Of a stretch of 64,000 bases of DNA, positions 17,801 through 25,478 are shown one piece after another. How positions within the stretch are numbered: position 1 is the first letter of the stretch; every line of letters begins with the position of its first letter. The stretch is taken from contig JAAYAX010000011.1 in NCBI GenBank assembly GCA_012719175.1, positions 62,001 to 126,000 on the forward strand, in the 5' to 3' direction. Both the position numbers and the translations under genes were made by a program. This DNA comes from Methanomassiliicoccus sp. (lineage in GTDB: Archaea; Thermoplasmatota; Thermoplasmata; Methanomassiliicoccales; Methanomassiliicoccaceae). The notes beneath the pieces were generated by a model. The model was not told where the DNA came from, did no database searches, and saw only the letters and a program-made list of their open reading frames with translations.

Positions 17801-19967
17801 GGTCTATCGCAGGGACGCGGGGCTTCCTCAGTTCGTTTACGACCTCACCGTCAAGGACAGCCACAGCTTCCTGGCCAACGGTTTCGTGGTGCACAACACC
17901 GCCGCTGCGGTTAAGGACGATTTCGGCGAGGGGCGGTGGACCCTGGAGGCCGGCGCCCTGGTGCTGGCCGACCTGGGTCTGGCATCCATCGATGAGATGG
18001 ACAAGATGACCGACCAGGACCGCTCGTCCATGCACGAGGCCATGGAGTCGCAGTGCTACGACGAGAGCACCGAGGTGCTCACCGACCAAGGGTGGAAGTA
18101 CTTCCGGGACGTGGAAAGTAGCGATCTGGTGGCCGCCCTGTCTGAAGAGGGCGAACTGCAGTTCGTCAGGCCGACCATGTACGTGGACGTCCGCCGTGAG
18201 GGGGACATGTACCGACTCCAGGGGAAGGACGTGGACCTCGTGGTCACGCCCAACCACAACATGTACGTCTCCGTGGCCGGCGAGGATGGCTTCGGTCCCT
18301 ACTCCCTATGCCGCATGGACGAGCTCCTCCTGAGCTCCAAGGTCCGCTTCCAGACCAGCGCTTCCTGGAAGGGGAAGGAGACGAAGAGCTTCACCTTGCC
18401 GGCGGTCCCCGGGCAGAAGGACAAGCCCCGGAAACTGGCGATGGACGACTGCCTGGAGCTGTTCGGCTACTACCTGGCGGCAGGGCGGGTCCACCGCAAG
18501 GACGGGAAGCCGGACGGCATCCGCATCGGAAACCTCTCCACCTCTTCCAAGGAGGAGTGCATAGGCGGGTGCATCGAGCGGCTGGGCTTCCAGCAGGGCT
18601 TCGAGGACGGCGAGATCACCGTAACGGACGGTCCCCTCGCCGCATATCTTGCATCACTGGGCCGGAGGGACGAGGAGCACATCCCCCGGGAGGTTATGGC
18701 ATTACCACAGCGGCAGCTGCGCATCCTTTATGAGGCGCTCATGCTCGGCTACGAGGGCCCCGGGCGGGGCAGCGGGCAGGAGTTCCGCACCCGCTCCAGG
18801 AGGCTGGCCGACGACATCCAGGAGCTGGCACTGCGGATCGGCATGTCCGCCCAGATCTCCATGTCCATGCCGGGCAGGTACCGCTCCCGGTCCCGGTCCG
18901 GCCATGAGGCCGCCGTGCCCCGGTACACCGTCACCATGAGTGAGGGCGAGGACGGCGGCGCGGTGGAAGTGGAGCTCGATCCCTCGCAGCCCCATGCGGT
19001 GGAGCGCGTCCCGTACCGCGGACGGGTGTACTGCGTAGAGGTCCCCGACCACATACTGTACGTTCGCAGGAACGGCAAGGCCCTGTGGTGCGGCAACACC
19101 ATCTCCGTGGCCAAGGCCGGTATCACCGCCACCCTGCAATGCCGCTGCTCCCTGTTGGGGGCGGCCAACCCTAAGTATGGAAGGTTCCAGGAGCACCAGT
19201 ACATAGCGGAGCAGATCAACATGCCTCCGGCGCTGCTGTCGAGGTTCGACCTCATCTTCGCCCTCACAGACAAACCTTCCGTGGACAAGGACGCCAACAT
19301 CACGCAGCACATCCTGAAGTCGCACCGCCGGGGGCAGGTCCGCAAGTACGCCGACCCCTCCGCGCTGGTGGGGGTCGACGGGGAGAAGATCCTCAGCGAC
19401 ACCACCACCATGCAGCCCGTCCTGGAGAGGGACTTCTTCCGCAAGTACGTGGCCTACTCCAAGAAGATATTCCCCGTGCTTTCCGACGATGCCATGGCCA
19501 TCATCTCCCAGTTCTACCTGAAGATAAGGAAGCAGGGGGAGGGGGAGGGCGCCTCGGTGCCCATAACCGCCCGTCAGCTGGAGGCGTTCGTGCGTTTATC
19601 AGAGGCTAGCGCCCGTGCCCGCCTCTCGCCGGTGGTAACGGCCGATGACGCGCAGCGCGCCGTAAGGATCGTGGAGTACTACCTGCGCCGCATCGCCGGC
19701 GAGGGGGACAAGCTCGACTTTGACATAATAGCCACGGGAACTTCGCACTCGCAGAGGGAGCAGATCGGGATAATCAAGAAGCTCATCTCCCAGCTGTCGA
19801 AGAGCGCCGACAGCAAGAGAGGTGTTCCCGCGGACGAGATATACAAGTCGGCGCTGGCCGAGGGCATTGCCGAGGACCGCGCCAAGACGCTCATAAAACG
19901 GCTGGGACAGAACGGCGAGATTTACTCGCCTGCGCCCGGGTTCTACAAGCTGGCATCGGAGGGATGA
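14826..19967 (+). CDS. mcm: MCM replicative helicase interrupted by three inteins
   Basis: 1713 residues encoded; removing three inteins leaves about 732, normal for an archaeal MCM. The N-terminal domain has KWEAFFQGTEYMQKVREVAD, the zinc site CLRCGH...CYKEQDGCG and the OB-fold hairpin region. The AAA+ domain carries Walker A GDPGVAKS (split by intein 1), GKSSSAAGLT (split by intein 2), Walker B IDEMDKM, and HEAMESQTISVAKAGI (split by intein 3), then the arginine finger in LLSRFDLIF. The C-terminal winged helix is at about 1640-1713. The start is a TTG preceded by GGGAGG 9 bases upstream and by a TATA-like CTATATTA at 14770-14777. DUF424 and NMD3 follow closely in the same direction. Confidence 0.95.
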   Translation: MPGEEDYSEDAVVNGAADDDQQRDEKLKPGVDISMVSKWEAFFQGTEYMQKVREVADLYPELRSVNVVYADLDRFDADLAAYLLDHPDLCLLAGKQALKNLMHQEMRTADINLRLINLPRDSRVEIRDLRAKHVGKLVSVEGLVRKATEVRPKITDGLFQCLRCGHVIKEAQEGLFFKEPMECYKEQDGCGRSAGSTKFKLLTEESRFVDTQKVEVQESPEGLRGGAQPERLTGYLEDDAAGSVSPGDRVILNGILRSVQKGQPAKSTLFDINLDIVAAESQRTEYEEIHITPEDEARIVEVAHSPDVFRKIVASISPSIFGYDVEKESLALQLFGGVPKNLDDGTRIRGDIHILLIGDPGVAKCVTGDTRVLLSDGRMEQIHKLVEEAESTGAVERIDDGINIKTNIGVMSLTEDGRIAPAKADLMWKRTAPSKMIKVRTKSGKQIVVTPTHPFFTWEDGLVGLEARRLKEGDFLAAPRSIRIFGKSQSLQEINYEKSRANNRRELSLPEHTTPEFWRFVGLMMGDGYVQISKQNSGTSYFTNNDDSLLEEVKCFACSIGLEPKLRRSHPEKTAKEVYFCGLEQASFLNQMLGGISSSKRWPSILFKCPEDEVAAAISGLFDAEGSVSLDSRKLSIASASRGLMEDTQHLLLRMGIQSRVKEFMSKEYGRKYYRLMIGGGEVTTFRNKIPIRVKDKQERLTNLTQSEVDYNTNLDVVPKVNKGIERLRKELGLFQREMGVPRPTMVHYETGDRNPSVQAFRTIMESLMSAWKSSEKVLSVETEELMFRMVELSKADIYWDQVEEVEEVEPQEMMVYDLQVDKWHNFIANGLVVHNSQMLRYMSKLAPRGIYASGKSSSAAGLCVAPETIIVVDGSPTRIGDFVESRIRSPVEVQPGQWSEKIADQCSVTTMSDGCQTSREVEAIWRIKPPSFLVELEDLSGSRLTLTPETKVWSKPDGEREGWVKVSDLAVGQPIMVSDNETYFRWSKVSRVYRRDAGLPQFVYDLTVKDSHSFLANGFVVHNTAAAVKDDFGEGRWTLEAGALVLADLGLASIDEMDKMTDQDRSSMHEAMESQCYDESTEVLTDQGWKYFRDVESSDLVAALSEEGELQFVRPTMYVDVRREGDMYRLQGKDVDLVVTPNHNMYVSVAGEDGFGPYSLCRMDELLLSSKVRFQTSASWKGKETKSFTLPAVPGQKDKPRKLAMDDCLELFGYYLAAGRVHRKDGKPDGIRIGNLSTSSKEECIGGCIERLGFQQGFEDGEITVTDGPLAAYLASLGRRDEEHIPREVMALPQRQLRILYEALMLGYEGPGRGSGQEFRTRSRRLADDIQELALRIGMSAQISMSMPGRYRSRSRSGHEAAVPRYTVTMSEGEDGGAVEVELDPSQPHAVERVPYRGRVYCVEVPDHILYVRRNGKALWCGNTISVAKAGITATLQCRCSLLGAANPKYGRFQEHQYIAEQINMPPALLSRFDLIFALTDKPSVDKDANITQHILKSHRRGQVRKYADPSALVGVDGEKILSDTTTMQPVLERDFFRKYVAYSKKIFPVLSDDAMAIISQFYLKIRKQGEGEGASVPITARQLEAFVRLSEASARARLSPVVTADDAQRAVRIVEYYLRRIAGEGDKLDFDIIATGTSHSQREQIGIIKKLISQLSKSADSKRGVPADEIYKSALAEGIAEDRAKTLIKRLGQNGEIYSPAPGFYKLASEG
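15918..17333 (+). other. MCM intein 1: full intein with LAGLIDADG endonuclease and HTH
   Basis: 472 residues (365-836) inserted in Walker A after GDPGVAK. Starts CVTGDTRVLLSDGRM, has block B TPTHPF, and ends NGLVVHN before Ser +1. Endonuclease motifs FVGLMMGDGYV and ISGLFDAEGSV each keep their acidic residue, so homing activity is likely. Between the endonuclease and the C-terminal splicing block lies an XRE-like helix-turn-helix (LRKELGLFQREMGV ... VHYETGDRNPS). The DNA is clearly more AT-rich than the flanking mcm exteins, which suggests a recent arrival. Confidence 0.92.
17415..17897 (+). other. MCM intein 2: mini-intein without endonuclease
   Basis: 161 residues (864-1024) inserted after GKSSSAAGL. 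Starts CVAPETIIVVDG and ends LANGFVVHN before Thr +1. There is no endonuclease domain. The usual block B TxxH is LTPETKV, with Thr where the His is expected, so splicing must rely on other residues. Base composition matches the host gene. Confidence 0.9.
18054..19097 (+). other. MCM intein 3: intein with a decayed endonuclease
   Basis: 348 residues (1077-1424) inserted after HEAMESQ. Starts CYDESTEVLTDQGWKYF, block B is TPNHNM, and it ends ALWCGN before Thr +1, with Gly rather than His before the terminal Asn. The LAGLIDADG-like motifs are LFGYYLAAGRV, where Ala replaces the catalytic acid, and LYEALMLGYEG, where Glu is kept. The endonuclease is therefore probably dead. GC-rich like the host gene. 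Confidence 0.88.
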
Positions 19968-19968
19968 C

Positions 19969-20262
19969 ATGTTCTTGATAAGGATGCACAGGCACGGCCG
20001 GGAGATGGTCCTGGCAGCGGCGGACAAGGAGCTGGTGGGTACGGTCCTCAGGGACGAGGACCTGAGGCTCGATGTATGCCCGGAGTTCTATGAGGGCGAG
20101 GAAGGCGACGAGGACGTGCTCCTAAACCGCCTCACCATGTGCACCGTGGCCAACCTCGTAGGGGAGCGCGCGGTGGCCGTGGCCATCCGCGAGGGCTACA
20201 TCGACGACGAATGCATCCTGAGGATCGCTGGGGTCCCCCACGCCCAGCTGGCGAAGATGTAA
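19969..20262 (+). CDS. DUF424 family protein
   Basis: 97 residues, ATG one base after the mcm stop. MFLIRMHRHGREMVLAAADKEL, the FYEGEE motif and TVANLVGERAVAVAIREGYI ... RIAGVPHAQ match the archaeal DUF424 family throughout its length. The function is unknown; the family is conserved in archaea and is often next to translation or ribosome genes, here NMD3, whose ATG follows the stop directly. Confidence 0.9.
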   Translation: MFLIRMHRHGREMVLAAADKELVGTVLRDEDLRLDVCPEFYEGEEGDEDVLLNRLTMCTVANLVGERAVAVAIREGYIDDECILRIAGVPHAQLAKM

Positions 20263-21291
20263 ATGTTCTGCGTCAAGTGCGGGCGGGAGGGGAGGACGTA
20301 CAGCGCCTTGTGCCCGGAGTGCTTCCTGCAGAGCAACCGCTTCACCTCCATCCCCGAGTTCCTGGACCTGAACGTGTGTGCACACTGCGACGATTACCTC
20401 ATCGGGAAGCGGTGGAAGCACTACGATGATGAGGTGGAAGCGGTCAAGGACTACGCCACCGAGAACCTCCAGGCGCGGCAGGACGGCAGGCTCTATGACC
20501 TCGAGATAGGGGTCCAGCAAATGGACGCCAAGCACTACCAAGTGCATCTGGTGGCCCGGCTGATGCACGACGACCTGGAGGTCGAGGAGACGTTGGACAC
20601 CACCGTGCGGGTGCGCCGCAACGTGTGCCCCAAGTGCAACAAGATCCAGGGCAACTACTTCGAGTCCATAGTGCAGGTGCGCCCCTCGGACAGGCGCTTC
20701 TCCGAGGAGGAGAAGGAGCAGGTGCTGAACCGGGCGCTGGAATACGTGCGTGGGGTCGCCAAGGAGAGCCGGGAGGCGTTCATCGCCAAGGTCGTGCAGG
20801 AGCACGGTGGCTTCGACCTCTACGTGAGCACCATAGCGCTGGGAAAAGGACTGTCGCGTGACCTGGTGTCCACCTACGGGGCGGAGTACAAGGAGTCGTC
20901 GAGCCTGCAGGGGCAAAAGGACGGGCACGACATATACCGCGTAACATACCTGGTGCGCCTACCGCCCTACCGGGTTCGGGATATCCTGCTAATCAACAAG
21001 CGGCTGTACTTGGTGCACAGCACCGGGCCGCAGTCGGCGAAGGTCCGCGACCTCAGGAGCAACGAGATGATCGTGGTACCCAATTCCGACCTGAGGGAGG
21101 TGAACGTGGTGGGCACGAGCAAGGACGTCCTCGACGCCGTGGTCCTGATGGAGACGGAGAGGGAGTTCCAGATCATGCATCCCCTGACCTTCAGGACGGT
21201 GGAGATCAAGCATCCCCGGAACTTCGAGAGGAAGGGGGACACCATCAAGGTGTTCCCCTACGAGGGGGACCTGTACTTCATCGGAAACTGA
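20263..21291 (+). CDS. nmd3: NMD3-like ribosomal subunit adaptor
   Basis: 342 residues. The N-terminal zinc sites MFCVKCGREGRTYSALCPEC and VCAHCDDYLIG and the later VCPKCNKIQGNYFESIVQVR are the signature of NMD3. In eukaryotes NMD3 exports the 60S subunit; the archaeal protein is thought to act in late large-subunit maturation. Directly abuts DUF424 (adjacent stop and start), so they are one operon with mcm. The 3' end overlaps the convergent CinA-like gene by 14 bases. Confidence 0.95.
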   Translation: MFCVKCGREGRTYSALCPECFLQSNRFTSIPEFLDLNVCAHCDDYLIGKRWKHYDDEVEAVKDYATENLQARQDGRLYDLEIGVQQMDAKHYQVHLVARLMHDDLEVEETLDTTVRVRRNVCPKCNKIQGNYFESIVQVRPSDRRFSEEEKEQVLNRALEYVRGVAKESREAFIAKVVQEHGGFDLYVSTIALGKGLSRDLVSTYGAEYKESSSLQGQKDGHDIYRVTYLVRLPPYRVRDILLINKRLYLVHSTGPQSAKVRDLRSNEMIVVPNSDLREVNVVGTSKDVLDAVVLMETEREFQIMHPLTFRTVEIKHPRNFERKGDTIKVFPYEGDLYFIGN

Positions 21292-22030
21292 CGTCCTGGG
21301 GGAGCTTCTCCAGCAGCCGGAGGAAGTGGGAGCGGGCCTCCTCCGCCTGCTCCCGGGGGCCTTTGAAGATGACCTTATTGCCCTCCTCCCGCCACCTCGT
21401 GGAGGGAAGGGAGGCGATGCGCACGCGGTGCGCGGACACCACCTCCTGGAACAATGGCTCCAGTATGGACTCGCCCTGCCACACCTGGACCGTCAGCTCC
21501 ATGTCGCCGCTCTCCTGGATGCGCGGTAGGATGTGCTCCCGGAACATGGGCACCATCTCGTTGGGGAACCCCGGAAGGAGGAAGATGATCATCCCCCCGA
21601 TGGTGGCCTCCACCCCACATGCCGCCCCGGTGATGTTCCTCAGCGCCTTCGTACCCCGGGGGACGCGAGCCATGCGGCGCTGGATTTCGTTCAGCAACTC
21701 GCTCCGGCCGTGCCATCGGGACAGCGCCTCCAGCAGCGCCCTCTCCGCCTCCTCGTCCACTACCAGGTCCGCGCCCAGGTACCGGGCCAGGGCCTCCCGG
21801 GTGACATCGTCCAGTGTTGGACCGAGGCCCCCGGTGACGATCAGGATGTCGATTCCCAGGGCCTGGGCGTGCTGGAACCCCTTGACGATATCGTCCTCCC
21901 TGTCGCCTAGGACCTCCAGCATGTCCAGGTTGGACCCCCTGTCCCGCATCATGGCGATGATCTCCTTCGGGTAAGGATCGATGTCGCCTGTTAGCAGCTC
22001 GTCACCGATGTGCATGATCCCCGTTCGCAT
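21278..22030 (-). CDS. CinA-like molybdopterin-binding-domain protein
   Basis: About 250 residues from ATG 22030 (MRTGIMHIGDELLTGDIDPY). IGDELLTG, ILIVTGGLGPTLDDVTREAL and FLLPGFPNEM are the motifs of the MoCF_biosynth fold seen in CinA. There is no C-terminal NMN-deamidase domain, as usual for the archaeal homologues, so the reaction may be ADP-ribose pyrophosphatase-like or unknown. An in-frame start at 22078 is possible. Convergent with nmd3. Confidence 0.82.
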   Translation of the reverse strand: MRTGIMHIGDELLTGDIDPYPKEIIAMMRDRGSNLDMLEVLGDREDDIVKGFQHAQALGIDILIVTGGLGPTLDDVTREALARYLGADLVVDEEAERALLEALSRWHGRSELLNEIQRRMARVPRGTKALRNITGAACGVEATIGGMIIFLLPGFPNEMVPMFREHILPRIQESGDMELTVQVWQGESILEPLFQEVVSAHRVRIASLPSTRWREEGNKVIFKGPREQAEEARSHFLRLLEKLPQDVSFR

Positions 22031-22106
22031 GCCGGCCACCAACGCCTTGCGCGGGATTAAGGTTGGGGTCGATGCCACGATGTCAAAGGAAAAGAGGGTA
22101 AGGGGT

Positions 22107-22973
22107 TTAGGCGGACATCTCCCTGCGCCTGAAGATCAGGTATGCCAGGACCAGGGCGACCACTGCGTACGCCACCATCACGGCGATGGAGAGGCCGATG
22201 TCCGGGTAGAAGGAGTAGAAGGTGAACGACTGCCCACCACCGATATCCAGGGTCTCGACCGAGTCCACAGGGAAGGGATCGGTGGTCACGTACGACAGGC
22301 TCGAGCCCGCGAAGTTGAGCAGGAACCACGGCTTGATCCCTCCGAGCTGGCCCATTATGGACGAGATGATGTCGAGCACGAAGAAGAACAGCGCGAAGGT
22401 CAGGATCAGAGAACCGGCCGTGCCCTTCATGAACGAGCTGATCAGGAACGCCACCGCCAGCGCGGAGATGCCGTAGAGGATGGCCAACCCCAGGGAGGCC
22501 AGCCCCAGCGTGGAGAACCCGTTGCCCATAACCAGCCCCGCCACCAGGGCGATGGCGTAGTAGATGACCAGTATAAGCACCATGGCCGCCACCGCGGAGA
22601 TGAACTTGCCGATGATGATGCTCACCTTCTTGATGGGGTTGGGGAAGAGCAGGTAGCCGGTCCGGCCCTGGTACTCGGAGACGATGGCATCGCCGCCGAA
22701 CAACGTGGCCCCGATCACGATGAGAATGGTGGCAAAGCCTGCGTACTGACCGACCACACCGTCGGCCGTCTTGGGGTTGCTCGACGTGGCCAGCAGGACC
22801 GTTATCGCGATGAGCACGATGGCCTCGATGATCAGCATGCCCAGGAGCCTGCGGCTGCGAAGATATTTCATCACATCGTACTTCGCCACCACCCCGACCT
22901 GCTTCAGGTCGGACGGCAGCGCCCTCGCCTCTCGGGGTGTCGAATTCACACTCACTTCGGCCATCATCATCAC
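22107..22973 (-). CDS. ABC-2 type exporter permease
   Basis: 288 residues with six hydrophobic helices (for example LLGMLIIEAIVLIAITVLLA, FISAVAAMVLILVIYYAIAL, SIAVMVAYAVVALVLAYLIF) and the soluble loop typical of ABC-2 permeases between helices 1 and 2. Begins with four Met codons in a row; the ATGA overlap with the ATPase gene shows coupled translation. It forms the membrane pore of the exporter with the ATPase upstream. Substrate unknown. Confidence 0.85.
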   Translation of the reverse strand: MMMMAEVSVNSTPREARALPSDLKQVGVVAKYDVMKYLRSRRLLGMLIIEAIVLIAITVLLATSSNPKTADGVVGQYAGFATILIVIGATLFGGDAIVSEYQGRTGYLLFPNPIKKVSIIIGKFISAVAAMVLILVIYYAIALVAGLVMGNGFSTLGLASLGLAILYGISALAVAFLISSFMKGTAGSLILTFALFFFVLDIISSIMGQLGGIKPWFLLNFAGSSLSYVTTDPFPVDSVETLDIGGGQSFTFYSFYPDIGLSIAVMVAYAVVALVLAYLIFRRREMSA

Positions 22974-23905
22974 CTCGAATCCTTGATCAGGGACATGTAC
23001 AGCGACTCCAGCGCCAGCCCCGACTCCTTGTAGGAGACCACGTTCAGTCCCAGCGATTGCAACCTCAGCAGCATCTGCGCCTGCTCCTCATCCTTTCCGG
23101 TGAGGGAGAACATGAACTGGTTCTCTCCCGAGGCCCGCAGCTCCTGCACCCCCTCGAGCTTGGAGATGCTGTTCAGAAGCTCCCCGCTCATCTGCTGCTT
23201 GGTGCGGACCTCGATCCTCTTCACGGAGGCCTGTTCCAGCAGCTCCTCCACCGACCCTGACCTCAGCAGCCTGCCGCGATTGATGAGGGCCACGTCCGAG
23301 CACACCTCCTGGACCTCGTTCAGAAGGTGGGAGGACATGAAGATGGTGTAGTCATGCTTACTCAGCTCGTTGAGGATCTCCCTGACCTCGTACATGCCCC
23401 GGGGGTCCAGGCCCGACGTGGGCTCGTCCAGGATGATCACCGAAGGTTCGTGCAGCATGGCCTGGGCGATGGCCACGCGCTGCTTCATCCCCTTGGAGAA
23501 CTTGCCTATGCGCTTGTCCGCCCACTCGGTCATCTTCACCGTCTCCAGCACCTCCTTGGTGCGGCGGGAGATGTCCTCCCTGGTCATCCCCCTTATCTCA
23601 CCCAGGTAGGCCAAGGTCTCGTTCGGTGTGAGGTAGGGGTAGAACTCCGGCGTCTCCACCACCGCACCCACCTGGGCCAGGGCCTCCTTGGGATGCTGCA
23701 CCACATCGATACCGTTGAGCACGGCCGACCCCCCGCTGGCTGCCAGCAGATTGGTCATTATCTTGATGGTCGTGGTCTTCCCCGCCCCGTTGGGGCCGAG
23801 GAAGCCGAGGAAGGACCCCTGGCGTACCGTCAGGCTGAGATCGTCCACTGCGCGGAAACCATCGAAGTCCTTGGTCAGTCTGTCTATAACTATAGGATCT
23901 CCCAA
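22970..23905 (-). CDS. ABC transporter ATP-binding protein
   Basis: 311 residues. Walker A GPNGAGKTTTIK, signature FSKGMKQRVAIAQAML (a KGMKQR variant of LSGGQ), Walker B VIILDEPTSGLD and H-loop MSSHLLNE. The C-terminal about 80 residues form the extra domain common to ABC-2 exporter ATPases. Coupled to the permease by a 4-base overlap. The gene is divergent from fumarase alpha. Confidence 0.93.
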   Translation of the reverse strand: MGDPIVIDRLTKDFDGFRAVDDLSLTVRQGSFLGFLGPNGAGKTTTIKIMTNLLAASGGSAVLNGIDVVQHPKEALAQVGAVVETPEFYPYLTPNETLAYLGEIRGMTREDISRRTKEVLETVKMTEWADKRIGKFSKGMKQRVAIAQAMLHEPSVIILDEPTSGLDPRGMYEVREILNELSKHDYTIFMSSHLLNEVQEVCSDVALINRGRLLRSGSVEELLEQASVKRIEVRTKQQMSGELLNSISKLEGVQELRASGENQFMFSLTGKDEEQAQMLLRLQSLGLNVVSYKESGLALESLYMSLIKDSR

Positions 23906-24000
23906 CTTCTCTCCTCCTGTGGCTCGTGTGATTATTGGACCTGGTTATATATCCTTGTGGCCCTGTGACACGCTAGGATATCCTGGATGCCGGTCAATGA

Positions 24001-24012
24001 AGTGATATATCC
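24001..24012 (+). promoter_or_regulatory. TATA box for the fumarase genes
   Basis: GTGATATATCC ends about 22 bases before the ATG at 24034, so transcription would start at or next to the start codon (leaderless). A second TATA-like GTTATATATCC lies at 23943-23953. The 128-base gap also holds the promoter for the divergent ABC operon. Confidence 0.45.
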
Positions 24013-24033
24013 GGCGGGGGGATACCCTGGAAC

Positions 24034-24891
24034 ATGGACCTGGTGGCGGTCATAGAGGAAGCGGTGGTGACCATACTTCGGGAAGCGGTGATACGCTTGC
24101 CCGATGATGTGAAGTATGCGCTCCACAGGGCGGCGGAGGAGGAGACCAGCGACACTGCCAGGACGCAGCTGGCGACCATCCTGAGGAACCTGGAGGATGC
24201 CGAACAGTTATCCCTGCCCCTGTGCCAGGACACCGGGGTCCCCGTCTTCTTCGTCTCCGGAAGGATCTGCGTCGAGATCGAGGAAGGGATCCGCAGAGGC
24301 GTGGAGAGGGCGACCAGGGAGGTACCGCTCCGACCCAACGCGGTACATCCGCTCACCAGGGAGAACCCCGGGACCAACGTCGGCGACGGTCTCCCGCGCA
24401 TCGTGTACCGGCCGAGAGGCGAGGCGTACACGGACATCACCGTCCTCCCCAAGGGGGCGGGTTCGGAGAACATGTCCGCACTGGCCATGCTCACCCCCTC
24501 GGATGGTCTGAAGGGGGTGAAGCGCTTCGTTCTGGACACCGTGGTAAGGGCGGGAGGAAGGCCCTGCCCCCCCACCATCGTCGGCGTGGGTATCGGAGGC
24601 ACCGCGGACCTCGCCGTGGAGATGGCCAAGGAAGCGCTCCTCCGCCCGCTAACAGACGACCACCCCGATCCCACCATCCGGGAGTTGGAGGACGAGCTCA
24701 AGGAGGCACTGAACCGCACGGGGGTGGGACCTATGGGCCTGGGGGGACGCACCACCGTGCTGGGGGTGAGGATCGGGGCGTCGTACTGCCATACCGCCTC
24801 CCTTCCGGTGGCGGTGAACCTCCAGTGCTGGGCCGCCCGCAGGGCCACGGCGCGCGTCCATCCGGACGGGCGGTGGGAGGTGGTGAGGTGA
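24034..24891 (+). CDS. fumA: Class I fumarate hydratase, alpha subunit
   Basis: 285 residues (MDLVAVIEEAVVTILREAVI). Contains SLPLCQDTGVPVFFV, with the cluster Cys, ENPGTNVGDG, KGAGSENMSALAMLTPSDGLKG and GGTADLAVEMAKEALLRP, all diagnostic of the 4Fe-4S fumarase/tartrate dehydratase alpha unit. The two-subunit form is normal in archaea. It interconverts fumarate and malate. The stop overlaps the GTG start of the beta subunit. Confidence 0.93.
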   Translation: MDLVAVIEEAVVTILREAVIRLPDDVKYALHRAAEEETSDTARTQLATILRNLEDAEQLSLPLCQDTGVPVFFVSGRICVEIEEGIRRGVERATREVPLRPNAVHPLTRENPGTNVGDGLPRIVYRPRGEAYTDITVLPKGAGSENMSALAMLTPSDGLKGVKRFVLDTVVRAGGRPCPPTIVGVGIGGTADLAVEMAKEALLRPLTDDHPDPTIRELEDELKEALNRTGVGPMGLGGRTTVLGVRIGASYCHTASLPVAVNLQCWAARRATARVHPDGRWEVVR

Positions 24892-25478
24892 GGAAGCTTA
24901 AGGCACCGCTGAGCGAGAGCACCGTGCGCTCCCTGAAGCTGGGGGAGGAGGTGCTCGTCGAGGGCAGGGTCCATATCGGAAGGGACGAGGTGCACATCCG
25001 CGCCCTGGAGATGCGTGATAAGGGGGAGGAGGTGCCCTTCGACCTGAGGGACGGGGTGCTGTTCCACTGCGGGCCCATATCCCGGAAGGAAGACGGGTGG
25101 AAGATACTAGCCGCTGGGCCTACCACCTCCGCGAGGATGAACGCCCTGGAGCCCCGCTTCATAAGGGAGTTCGGGGTCCGCGCCATCATCGGCAAGGGCG
25201 GCATGTCCCGGGCCACGCTGGAGGCCATGAGGGAGAGGGGATGCGTGTACCTGGCCTTCACCGGCGGGGCCGCGGTCCTGGCGGCCAATGGCATAATGAG
25301 AGTGGAGCGCGTGGAGTGGTTGGACCTGGGGATGCCCGAGGCCCTCTGGGTGGTGGAGGCGGAGGACCTGGGACCGCTGGTGGTGGCCATGGACGCCCAC
25401 GGCAGCTCGCTGTACGAGCAGGTGGACCGCAGGGCGGAGGAGAACCTGGCCGCGATAAAGAGGGACCTAGGCCTGTGA
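24888..25478 (+). CDS. fumB: Class I fumarate hydratase, beta subunit
   Basis: 196 residues starting at a GTG that overlaps the alpha stop (GTGA). LKAPLSESTVRSLKLGEEVL, FHCGPISRKEDGWKILAAGPTTSARMN, IIGKGGMSRATLEAM and GVYLAFTGGAAVL-like YLAFTGGAAVL are the fumarase C-terminal domain motifs. It completes the iron-sulfur fumarase. The 3' end overlaps the convergent surface-protein gene by 12 bases. Confidence 0.93.
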   Translation: MRKLKAPLSESTVRSLKLGEEVLVEGRVHIGRDEVHIRALEMRDKGEEVPFDLRDGVLFHCGPISRKEDGWKILAAGPTTSARMNALEPRFIREFGVRAIIGKGGMSRATLEAMRERGCVYLAFTGGAAVLAANGIMRVERVEWLDLGMPEALWVVEAEDLGPLVVAMDAHGSSLYEQVDRRAEENLAAIKRDLGL

